From Woeseiaceae bacterium (GTDB taxonomy: Bacteria > Pseudomonadota > Gammaproteobacteria > Steroidobacterales > Woeseiaceae): a stretch of 43,585 bases of DNA. The position numbers and the translations under genes are program-made. The stretch spans positions 1 to 43,585 of the forward strand of contig JAJFKV010000045.1 of assembly GCA_021773055.1 (NCBI GenBank), in the 5' to 3' direction. Below, in pieces: positions 26,329 through 33,852 of this stretch (positions are counted from its first letter, which is position 1; every line of letters begins with the position of its first letter). The notes beneath the pieces are model-generated. The model was given only the letters and a program-made list of their open reading frames with translations. It searched no databases and was not told the origin of the DNA.

Positions 26329-27336
26329 CTACTTGTCCAGTAGCGCATTAACTATAGGCTCGACGCCGTCAATCAGCGGATCAACACAGGGCAATCCCAG
26401 ATTTTCCTGAATTTCCCGGATCGCGGTATCGCGTTGGTTGCCACCGAGCGCCGACGAATTGACACATACACCAACACATCGAATGTTCGGGTTGGTGAGG
26501 CGGCCAACCTCGAGGTAGTAGTCGATTGCTTCCGCAAGATCGGGAACCGGATAGCTATCCGTGTCGAGAATCAAGTCGCGGCCGATCTCATGGCACAGGA
26601 CAATGGCATCGGGCTGGCTGCCGTGAAGAAGGCCAACTGTGACGCCCGCGAAAGACGGGTTGTAGAGTGAGCCTTGGCCTTCGATGACGTCCCAATGGTC
26701 TATCGCAGCGTCCGGACTTAGGGCTTCCGCTGCACCACTCAGGAAATCCGACACTACGGCATCTATCGGCGTGCCGGCGCCAGTGATCAGAATACCTGTC
26801 TGTCCCGTCGCTCGAAAATCAACCGGGACATTTCGCTCCCGAAGGCCCCTGGTTATTGCGAGGGCTGTGTACTTTTTGCCAACAGCACAGTCTGTTCCGA
26901 CAGTCAGTAGTCGCTTACCGGTCCGCTTTCTGCCTGAACCTACTGGCAAGTTCGCGGGAGGTACTCGCACATCGATTAGTCGAGTGCCGTGTTTGGCCGC
27001 CGCAGCAACCAGATCGTCGACCGAAGTGAGTTTCGTATGCAAACCGCTGGCAATGTCGAGACCGTTTTGCGCGGCGATGCCCAGTTGTCTTTGCCATTCC
27101 TCTGACAATCCACCACCTGGTGGAGCTACACCGATTACCACGGTCTTGATGCCAATCTCGGCTGCAATTTCTGGCGTCATATCGGGTAAGCCGAGATCGA
27201 CGCCACAATTCGGAAATCGCCATTGCGCCTTGCATCGTTCTGGTGCCCATTGGGCCAGTCCGTACGCTGTCTTAGCGTAGCTGACGTCTTGCACATCGCC
27301 TAGCATTAACAAATAGGGAGCGTCAATTTCGTGCAT
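26329..27336 (-). CDS. dgcN: DUF1611 / DgcN-family D-glutamate N-acetyltransferase
   Basis: The start is ATG 27336, with GGGGA nine bases upstream and a 4-bp gap after the dgcA-like stop; the frame is open further upstream within dgcA but that part is not real. The 335-residue protein has the DUF1611 P-loop-like motif TVGTDCAVGKKYTALA at about 146-161 and the C-terminal GQGSLYNPSFAGVTVGLLHG. In the marine DgcN-DgcA pathway this protein acetylates D-glutamate with acetyl-CoA, and DgcA then epimerises N-acetyl-D-glutamate to the L-form. The adjacent enolase-superfamily gene supports this assignment. It suggests that D-Glu, or a related D-acid, is an end product of peptide cleavage here. Confidence 0.85.
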   Translation of the reverse strand: MHEIDAPYLLMLGDVQDVSYAKTAYGLAQWAPERCKAQWRFPNCGVDLGLPDMTPEIAAEIGIKTVVIGVAPPGGGLSEEWQRQLGIAAQNGLDIASGLHTKLTSVDDLVAAAAKHGTRLIDVRVPPANLPVGSGRKRTGKRLLTVGTDCAVGKKYTALAITRGLRERNVPVDFRATGQTGILITGAGTPIDAVVSDFLSGAAEALSPDAAIDHWDVIEGQGSLYNPSFAGVTVGLLHGSQPDAIVLCHEIGRDLILDTDSYPVPDLAEAIDYYLEVGRLTNPNIRCVGVCVNSSALGGNQRDTAIREIQENLGLPCVDPLIDGVEPIVNALLDK

Positions 27337-27340
27337 TTTT

Positions 27341-28318
27341 CTATCCCCAGAGATCTGATTCGAACGGCTCAACCCAACCGTCTTTGTAAGTAAGGCCAGG
27401 CATACAATCACTTTTCTGCAATAGTGGACCATCGATATCGACGAGGTCGCAAAGACAGCCGAGGACGTAGGCCGGCGCCATAGCCAGCGAAGTGCCACAC
27501 ATGCATCCCACCATTAGCCTCAGGTCACGTTCCCGAGCCGCGGCCGCCAATTCGAGCGCGTGTGTCAGTCCACCCGTCTTGTCGAGCTTAATATTGATCA
27601 TCTGGTATCGGTCTGCCGCTTGATCGAGTTCATCGAGGTGCAGACAGGACTCGTCAGCGCAGAGCGGCAGAGGTGCACGGTAATTTTCGAGCGCAGCATC
27701 TTCCCCTCGGGGCAGGGGCTGTTCGATCATCTCCACGCCAAGGTCCGCGAACGCGGGCGCGATGTCCCTGAGCTGCTCGAACGTCCAGCCTTGATTTGCA
27801 TCGACGACCAGACGCACATCCTTGCGTGCCTCCCGAATTGCCCGGATTCGTTCGAGCGGCTTGTCGCCACTCAGCTTGACCTTTAGCAATCCATAGCGGC
27901 TGGCATTGGCGGCCTTGGTCGCCATCTCTTCGGGTGTTGCTTCCAGCCCGATCGTGAATACAGTCTGAAGTTTTCGGGGCGCGACACCCGCCAATTCCCA
28001 TATGCTCTTACCGGTGCGTTTTGCGTCAAGATCCCATAGAGCAGAGTCGAGCGCGTTCCTCGCACCTCCCGGGGGCAAAAGTTCCTGCAGGGCTGCACGA
28101 TTAAGACCTCCCTCAACCTCGGCGCGGACCCGTTCGACACTGGAGATGATGCCTTCCGGCATGTCGTTATTGTAGTAAACACCGATTCCCACGCCGCGAC
28201 CGATGTGCCCGTCGTCACTGAGTGCGACGACGACCTCCTCGAATTCGTTCCAGACCTGACCTGTGATGCGAAATGGCATTTTTGCAGGCCAAAATGCCCG
28301 GTGCACTGATAACTTCAT
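27341..28318 (-). CDS. dgcA: DgcA-like N-acetyl-D-glutamate racemase / dipeptide epimerase (enolase superfamily)
   Basis: A 325-residue muconate-lactonizing-type enolase-superfamily protein. Catalytic bases are Lys146 and Lys148 (LLKVKLS) and Lys244 (INIKLDKTGG). Metal ligands are Asp173 (VVDANQGW), Glu199 (MIEQPLP) and Asp222 (CADES). It is annotated in most genomes as L-Ala-D/L-Glu epimerase, but the 4-bp spacing to a dgcN-like gene makes N-acetyl-D-glutamate racemase more likely. The short C-terminal part differs from the second epimerase at 37578. It is transcribed away from operator site 6, which lies 26-43 bp before its start. If the TetR regulon idea is right, D-Glu use is co-induced with the peptidases. 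Confidence 0.87.
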   Translation of the reverse strand: MKLSVHRAFWPAKMPFRITGQVWNEFEEVVVALSDDGHIGRGVGIGVYYNNDMPEGIISSVERVRAEVEGGLNRAALQELLPPGGARNALDSALWDLDAKRTGKSIWELAGVAPRKLQTVFTIGLEATPEEMATKAANASRYGLLKVKLSGDKPLERIRAIREARKDVRLVVDANQGWTFEQLRDIAPAFADLGVEMIEQPLPRGEDAALENYRAPLPLCADESCLHLDELDQAADRYQMINIKLDKTGGLTHALELAAAARERDLRLMVGCMCGTSLAMAPAYVLGCLCDLVDIDGPLLQKSDCMPGLTYKDGWVEPFESDLWG

Positions 28319-28343
28319 GAATTTGACCTTGTAATTCGTAGTT

Positions 28344-28361
28344 ACTTAATTATAATTAATT
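28344..28361. promoter_or_regulatory. Operator-like palindrome, site 6
   Basis: ACTTAATTATAATTAATT matches ACTTAA-N6-TTAATT exactly. It lies in the 92-bp gap between the divergent dgcA gene (start 28318) and MaoC gene (start 28411), so it could control both the dgcAN operon and the M81/M55/beta-oxidation operon. TATAAT occurs in its centre (28351-28356). Confidence 0.62.
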
Positions 28362-28410
28362 AAAACACCGTTGCAACAAATTGACGAAAAAATCATAAGG
28401 TCGCTATGAC

Positions 28411-28914
28411 ATGACTGAGGCAACAAACACCTTGGAATACACTTTCGCGGAAGCGGAACGATTCGTGGGTGAGTCGTTGGGAACGTCTGAGTGGCACGTA
28501 GTCAGTCAGGAGAGTATTGGTGCGTTCGGCGAAGTTACCCTGGATCCGGACCCAAATCACATTGATCCTGATTGGGCGCGCGAGAACAGTCCGTTTGGCG
28601 GGCCCATAGCGTTTGGCTTTCAAACACTCTCGTTGCTCACGTTCTTGTGCAAGGAAGCTGGCATCAAGCCGTCAGGTGTCGTTGACGAGTACAACTACGG
28701 TTTCAACTCCGTACGATTTGTCTCACCCGTTCCGGCCGGTTCGCGGATTCGGGCGAAGTGCGTCCTGAAAGACGTACGCAAGAGGGATTCAGGGAACAAG
28801 ATTCTGACGGTTGGCGTCGAGGTCGCCGTTGAGGGCGGTGATCGCCCAGCGCTGGTGGCTGATTGGCTCGTTATGGTAGGGGGCGTTATTGACACAGAGG
28901 AACAATCCGCATGA
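28411..28914 (+). CDS. MaoC-like (R)-hydratase / dehydratase
   Basis: A 167-residue hotdog protein with the hydratase-2 motif DPDPNHIDPDWA (Asp and His catalytic), followed by SPFGGPIAFGFQTLSLL. It most resembles the NodN/MaoC single-hotdog dehydratases, which add water to or remove it from enoyl-CoA thioesters. AAGG lies about ten bases before ATG 28411. The stop overlaps the M81 gene by 4 bp, and this gene heads a six-gene operon. Together with the ligase, FadJ-type protein and thiolase it can complete a beta-oxidation spiral, perhaps for branched or (R)-hydroxy intermediates that FadJ cannot use. Confidence 0.9.
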   Translation: MTEATNTLEYTFAEAERFVGESLGTSEWHVVSQESIGAFGEVTLDPDPNHIDPDWARENSPFGGPIAFGFQTLSLLTFLCKEAGIKPSGVVDEYNYGFNSVRFVSPVPAGSRIRAKCVLKDVRKRDSGNKILTVGVEVAVEGGDRPALVADWLVMVGGVIDTEEQSA

Positions 28915-30440
28915 CACGCGTATTCGCTTCTTTGATCGCCCATGAAACACATGGTTTCAACCGTTTTCCGACGACGATTGAGGACTTTAAGCGTTATGGC
29001 TACGCCGTTGACGATGAAGTGAGGCAGGGTCTTCAGGGCGACTCCGGCTGGGGTGGCCTTTTCGAAGTCGCCCAGGAATTTGATTGGGAAGTGGTGCATC
29101 CGCTATCCGCATTTTGTATGCCAAGTGGCCCCGCAACAAATGAGACATTCGAGTCGATGTGGAGTATTGCCGAGCGATCATTGCTTCAGGACGGACCTTT
29201 CGACGCCGTTTTGTGGTTCCTGCATGGTGGCATGATGTGCGAGGGCGTCGATGATCCGGAAGGTGAGGTAATTCGACGCACTCGGAAAATTGTCGGATCC
29301 TCGGTTCCTGTCGCTGTATGGCTGGATATTCACGCGAACGTGTCTCCCGAGATGGTAAGTCTTGCAGATATTATCTGCGGTTTTCATACAACTCCACATA
29401 TCGATCTCAATGACACGGCTATTCGAGCTGCAAGGCTATTGCAGCGGACACTTGCCGGCGAGATCAGTCCTGTGACTTATTCGGTGCACCCACCCGTTCT
29501 TGCGGGCATTGACCACGGTCGCACGACTGATCCGGACGCCCCGATTCCACGCATGTTGCAGCGTGCGGAAGAATTCCAGGAATCGGATCCGGCGTTGCTC
29601 GATGTTTCATTTTTCTCCGGATTTCCGTTCTGTGATACGGCCGTGACGGGTGCCAGCGCGATTGTTGTATCTGACGGGCTGCACGATGCCTGCGAGGCGT
29701 TAGCCGAAGAATTCGGAGATGAAATCTGGGCATCGCGGGATCAAGTGACGATTGATTTTGTCACGATGGATGAGGCGGTCGATCGTACCGAGTCCGATTC
29801 TGACAAAGTCGGCCCCTACCTGATCGGAGACTTCTCTGATACGCCGCATGGTGGCGGATACGGCGATGCGCCGAACTTCCTCAGGACACTAATTCGCCGG
29901 GAAGTTCCTGGCGCGGTGTTCGGGCCTATGTGGGATCCCGGGGTCGTCGACGATGCGCTGGCGGCGGGACCCGGAGCGGATATTGAAGTAGAGCTCGGTG
30001 GTCACAGCGACCCGACGCATGGCGGAGCTCCCATAGAGACAAGGGCACACGTAGTCAGCGTTTCCCAGACTGGTGACTTTGTTCACAAGGGCCCGTTTTC
30101 AGAGGGCGTTCCGGGAAGCATGGGCCCGTCTGCGAGGCTGAACGTCGACGGCGTCGATGTCATTGTTGTCAAACAACCGGATGCCATCTACGACCGGGAG
30201 CAACTCAGGCTGTTCGGTATCGAACCCGAAGCCATGAATGTCCTGGTATTCAAAGCCTACAACCACATGCGTGCCGATTTCGAACCGATCTGTCGCGGCC
30301 TGGTCTATGCGGACAGCGGCGGCATCTTCAATTTCGAATTCGCTAGATTTGACTATTCAAAAATCCGCCGACCCATCTGGCCATTGGACCAGATCGATCA
30401 GGCTGAAGGTGAGACATTCCGTGCCCACACCAACTACTGA
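28911..30440 (+). CDS. M81-family metallopeptidase (MlrC / microcystinase C type)
   Basis: A 509-residue M81 protein. The N-terminal domain has IAHETHGFN, LHGGMMCEG, WLDIHANVS and GFHTTPHID, the conserved acid and histidine positions of the family's metal site. The C-terminal MlrC domain follows (GGGYGDAPNFLR, FGPMWDPGVV, KAYNHMRADFEP). MlrC cuts the linear tetrapeptide of microcystin and releases Adda; other M81 members occur in many proteobacteria with unknown substrates. No signal peptide is visible, so it acts in the cytosol. Start ATG 28911 overlaps the MaoC stop. Neighbouring genes for a transporter, D-aminopeptidase and beta-oxidation fit cleavage of a D-residue-containing oligopeptide to an oxidisable acid. 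Confidence 0.93.
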   Translation: MTRVFASLIAHETHGFNRFPTTIEDFKRYGYAVDDEVRQGLQGDSGWGGLFEVAQEFDWEVVHPLSAFCMPSGPATNETFESMWSIAERSLLQDGPFDAVLWFLHGGMMCEGVDDPEGEVIRRTRKIVGSSVPVAVWLDIHANVSPEMVSLADIICGFHTTPHIDLNDTAIRAARLLQRTLAGEISPVTYSVHPPVLAGIDHGRTTDPDAPIPRMLQRAEEFQESDPALLDVSFFSGFPFCDTAVTGASAIVVSDGLHDACEALAEEFGDEIWASRDQVTIDFVTMDEAVDRTESDSDKVGPYLIGDFSDTPHGGGYGDAPNFLRTLIRREVPGAVFGPMWDPGVVDDALAAGPGADIEVELGGHSDPTHGGAPIETRAHVVSVSQTGDFVHKGPFSEGVPGSMGPSARLNVDGVDVIVVKQPDAIYDREQLRLFGIEPEAMNVLVFKAYNHMRADFEPICRGLVYADSGGIFNFEFARFDYSKIRRPIWPLDQIDQAEGETFRAHTNY

Positions 30441-31785
30441 TCAGGCGATACGCACTGGCGCTGTGCAATACCCGTCGACGAAGCATAGCTACTATTTTGT
30501 AGCGGTAATGACGATTGCGATGATGTTCGCATTCATCGACCGGGCGATACCGACAATGCTCGTCGAGCCAATCAAGGCCGATCTTGGACTCACCGACTCA
30601 CAACTCGCCTTGCTGGGCGGCGTTGCGTTCTCGGTATTCTATGCAGTCATGGCTCTTCCGATCGGTTACGCAGTGGATCGAATGAGTCGTACCAAGGTCA
30701 TCGGCACCGGTGTGATCACATGGTCATTCATGACGACGCTGGCCGGGTTCGCGAATTCATTCGCGAATCTGTTTGGTGCCCGTATCGGTGTCGCGATTGG
30801 AGAGGCAGTCATCGCGCCAACGAGCGTCTCGCTCGTCGGCGACTACTTTCCGCCAGAAAAGCAAGGGCGTGCGCTTGGCATAATCGCCGCTGGAGCGTTT
30901 ATTGGCAGCGGAATAGCTCTCATCGCTGGTGGTCTGATTATTGATCACCTCACGGAGGTGGGTGGCCTGACGTTGCCCGTTCTCGGCTATTTCAAACCCT
31001 GGCAAGGTACGTTTCTGATCGTTGGAATCCCTGGACTTTTTGTTGGCATTGCTGCCTATCTGATCCGGGAGCCGCAGCGGCGAAACGTCACGTCAGCCAC
31101 CGATAGCTCATCGGCGAAAATCTTGCAGCACCTGAAAGACCATCGTGCAGCCCTGCTGCTCGTATTCGGCGGGTATGTGTTCCTGTCGATGATGGGATTT
31201 TCATTCGCATTCTGGGCACCGGCATTGATGGTCAGGACATTCGATCTGACTCTCGCTGAAGTGGGGGTCCTGCTCGGGACGATAACGATCATCTGCTCAA
31301 CTGTCGGGGCCGTCATGGCCGGGACCGTTGCAGATTTTGTCCGAAAACGTGGCTATGTCGACGCGCCAGCGCGCACGGCTTTCTTTGTTGCATTGCTTCT
31401 GATCCCGTTCGCGGTGCTGTTCCCGATAGTGCCGGAAGCCTGGATGTCCTGGGTATTAATTGCCATCTACTCCCTGATCGGGGCAGCTCTTACGCCACTC
31501 GCACTTTTGTCCGTCAGCGGATTAAGTACGAGCGGTTTCAAGGGCAGGATGACGGCACTCTATACGCTCGTCATCATGATATTCGGCATGAGTATCGGTC
31601 CCCAACTGACGGCTTTTTTCACCGATTTCGTGTTCGCAAACCCTGAACACCTGTCCTATGCGATGTCGATTACCGCGGCTATCGTACTTCCGATTTCCGC
31701 ATTGCTGCTGGGGCTTTCAATGCCCAGGTATCGCGAATCGGTGAGGCGGCTCGCCGAAATTGAAAAGTTAGAACAGGAAAAATAA
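30421..31785 (+). CDS. MFS transporter
   Basis: The start is GTG 30421, overlapping the M81 gene by 20 bp, with AAGGTGAG about eight bases before it; the frame is open further upstream inside the M81 gene. The 454-residue protein has about twelve transmembrane segments and the MFS motif A-like loop GYAVDRMSRTK after TM2. It resembles the spinster-type/ACS group of MFS carriers, which move organic acids and small amphipathic compounds. Its place directly after the MlrC-type gene parallels mlrD, a transporter gene beside mlrC in microcystin degraders, although mlrD belongs to a different branch. It probably imports the peptide or its cleavage product. Direction of transport is inferred. Confidence 0.9.
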   Translation: MPTPTTDQAIRTGAVQYPSTKHSYYFVAVMTIAMMFAFIDRAIPTMLVEPIKADLGLTDSQLALLGGVAFSVFYAVMALPIGYAVDRMSRTKVIGTGVITWSFMTTLAGFANSFANLFGARIGVAIGEAVIAPTSVSLVGDYFPPEKQGRALGIIAAGAFIGSGIALIAGGLIIDHLTEVGGLTLPVLGYFKPWQGTFLIVGIPGLFVGIAAYLIREPQRRNVTSATDSSSAKILQHLKDHRAALLLVFGGYVFLSMMGFSFAFWAPALMVRTFDLTLAEVGVLLGTITIICSTVGAVMAGTVADFVRKRGYVDAPARTAFFVALLLIPFAVLFPIVPEAWMSWVLIAIYSLIGAALTPLALLSVSGLSTSGFKGRMTALYTLVIMIFGMSIGPQLTAFFTDFVFANPEHLSYAMSITAAIVLPISALLLGLSMPRYRESVRRLAEIEKLEQEK

Positions 31786-32613
31786 ATGGCAATGAAGCGA
31801 CTTTTCATTTCCGCAGACATCGAAGGCGTCGCGGGTGTTGTGACACGTACCGAGGCAGCCGGAGACGGACGCGATTTCGGGTTGGCGCGCAAGTGGATGA
31901 CCGACGAAGTTATTGCGGCGTGTGATGCGGCCGTCGAATGTGGTATCGAGCGCATCGTAATCGCCGACTCGCATGGCGGCGGTGACAATTTGCTGCTCGA
32001 CGATTTACCCGATTGTGCGGAAGTTGTCCGCTCCTGGCCACGTGAACTAATGATGATGCAGGGCATTGAACAACGGCCATTCGAAGGCGCTGCCCTTATT
32101 GGCTATCACGCGGGTAGTCGCGCCGAGTCAGGCATCATGGCCCACACGTTTACAGGCGACATTCTGGAACTGCGGCTCAACGGAGAGCTCATGTCTGAGA
32201 CGACTTTCAATGCCGCCGTCGCAGGCCATTTTGACGTGCCTGTCATCATGGCATCGGGTGACGATGTTTATACGGCACATGTGAACGATGTATTGCCGGA
32301 CGCGAAGACCGCTACAGTCAAGTGGGTGCATGGAACAACGTCCGCGCGTACTTTGACTCCCTCGGTGGCGTGTCAGCTAATTGCAGAATCCACGACCGAA
32401 GCCCTTTCGATGCAGGGTTTGCCGAATCCGTATCGTATTGATGGGTCAGTCGAAATGGAGATCGAAACGACGAGCAGGGTGAAGACTGAACTGCTGTCCT
32501 ATGTTCCTACGGTCGAGCGGGTCAACTCGCACAGATTGAGATTGCAGGTCAATGACATGGTCGCTGCGTCGAGATTCATGAATCTCTACATCCACGTCAA
32601 TGCGATGAGCTGA
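31786..32613 (+). CDS. M55-family D-aminopeptidase (DppA type)
   Basis: A 275-residue protein with all DppA zinc ligands in step: Asp11 and Glu13 (SADIEGV), His63 (ADSHGGG), His108 (GYHAG) and Glu138 region (LMSETT), plus His120 in AHTFTG as the proposed nucleophile. DppA from Bacillus is a zinc D-aminopeptidase that cuts D-Ala from short D-peptides; relatives act on other D-residues. AGGA precedes ATG 31786, which directly follows the MFS stop. No signal peptide is present, so it works in the cytosol. It is one of the clearest signs that the island handles peptides with D-amino acids. Confidence 0.93.
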   Translation: MAMKRLFISADIEGVAGVVTRTEAAGDGRDFGLARKWMTDEVIAACDAAVECGIERIVIADSHGGGDNLLLDDLPDCAEVVRSWPRELMMMQGIEQRPFEGAALIGYHAGSRAESGIMAHTFTGDILELRLNGELMSETTFNAAVAGHFDVPVIMASGDDVYTAHVNDVLPDAKTATVKWVHGTTSARTLTPSVACQLIAESTTEALSMQGLPNPYRIDGSVEMEIETTSRVKTELLSYVPTVERVNSHRLRLQVNDMVAASRFMNLYIHVNAMS

Positions 32614-32632
32614 TAACTCGAGAGGAAACGGG

Positions 32633-33841
32633 ATGACTGATGCCTTTATATATGACCACGTTCGCAGCCCACGTGGTCGTGGTCGATCAAATGGATCGTT
32701 GCACGAAATTACGCCGGTTGATCTGGCAGCTCAGGTGCTTGCGAACGTCCGTGATCGAAACGATCTGGATACAAGTCGAATTGATGATGTGGTATTCGGA
32801 TGCACGGCACCGGTTGGCGAGCAAGGGTCGTGCATCGCTCGAATGGCGGTGTTGAACGCTGACTACGACCAGAGCGTGCCGGGCAAACAGCTCAATCGGT
32901 TCTGTGCTTCGGGACTCGAAGCCGTGAACGCTGCTGCCGCACAAATAATGGCCGGGCAATCCGACATGACCATCGGTGGTGGCATCGAATGTATGTCGCG
33001 CGTACCCATGGGGTCTGACTCAGGTCCAATGCACGCCGACCCCGCATTCGCCTATAAGACTTATTTTGCACCACAGGGCATCGGTGCCGATCTGATCGCG
33101 ACATTGTATGGCTTTTCGCGAGATGACGTTGATGCCTACGCGGTGGAAAGCCAGAAGCGTGCGGCCAGCGCCTGGGACAACGGCTATTTCGATAGTTCAG
33201 TCGTACCAATCAAAGACCACATCGGTATGACGCTGTTGGATAAGGACGAACACATGCGCCCTGAAACCAGCATGGAAGATCTGGCCGGACTGAATGCTGC
33301 CTTTGTTATTCCAGGACAGCAGGCGGGTTTCGACGCAGTTGCACTGCAGAAGTACCCCGAAGTCGAGGCGATCAATCACGTCCATACTGGTGGCAATTCC
33401 AGTGGCATCGTGGATGGATCGGCAGCAATGCTGCTGGGCTCTAAAGAGATTGGCGATGCAATGGGTCTCAAGCCTAGGGCGCGCATCCGTGGATTTTCGT
33501 CTGTCGGCACGGATCCGACAATCATGTTGACCGGGCCCGCGCCCTCGGCCGAGAAGGTACTGAAACGTTGCGGCATGACAGTGAACGACATTGACCTGTT
33601 TGAGCTCAATGAAGCATTCGCATCGGTCGTCCTTTTGTTCATGCACAAGCTCGGCATCGACCACGACAAGATCAACGTTAACGGTGGTGCCATAGCGATG
33701 GGGCACCCGCTGGGCGCAACGGGCACCATGATTTTGGGTACCGTTCTGGACGAACTCAAGCGCCGGGATCTGAATACTGCCCTGGTAAATCTCTGCGTAG
33801 GCGGCGGCATGGGCACCGCGACCATTATCGAACGTGTATAG
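32633..33841 (+). CDS. Thiolase (acetyl-CoA acyltransferase)
   Basis: A 402-residue type I thiolase with Cys91 in [11 protein letters not shown] as the acyl-carrying nucleophile, the GHPLGATG histidine motif and the C-terminal [10 protein letters not shown] cysteine loop. It cleaves 3-ketoacyl-CoA to acetyl-CoA plus a shorter acyl-CoA, the last step of beta-oxidation. GAGAGGAAACGGG precedes ATG 32633. It is 11 bp upstream of the FadJ-type gene, an arrangement like fadAB in reverse order. Its presence beside M81 and M55 peptidases points to an acyl side chain in the substrate. Confidence 0.95.
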   Translation: MTDAFIYDHVRSPRGRGRSNGSLHEITPVDLAAQVLANVRDRNDLDTSRIDDVVFGCTAPVGEQGSCIARMAVLNADYDQSVPGKQLNRFCASGLEAVNAAAAQIMAGQSDMTIGGGIECMSRVPMGSDSGPMHADPAFAYKTYFAPQGIGADLIATLYGFSRDDVDAYAVESQKRAASAWDNGYFDSSVVPIKDHIGMTLLDKDEHMRPETSMEDLAGLNAAFVIPGQQAGFDAVALQKYPEVEAINHVHTGGNSSGIVDGSAAMLLGSKEIGDAMGLKPRARIRGFSSVGTDPTIMLTGPAPSAEKVLKRCGMTVNDIDLFELNEAFASVVLLFMHKLGIDHDKINVNGGAIAMGHPLGATGTMILGTVLDELKRRDLNTALVNLCVGGGMGTATIIERV

Positions 33842-33852
33842 GAAGTCTCAGA

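Noticed and set aside
27337..27498. N-terminal extension of the DgcN-like protein inside dgcA
   Set aside because: Family proteins start near MHEIDAPYLLMLGD, and a ribosome-binding site precedes ATG 27336.
30238..30420. N-terminal extension of the MFS transporter inside the M81 gene
   Set aside because: The extension overlaps conserved M81 sequence in another frame and has no membrane or family features; GTG 30421 has a ribosome-binding site.
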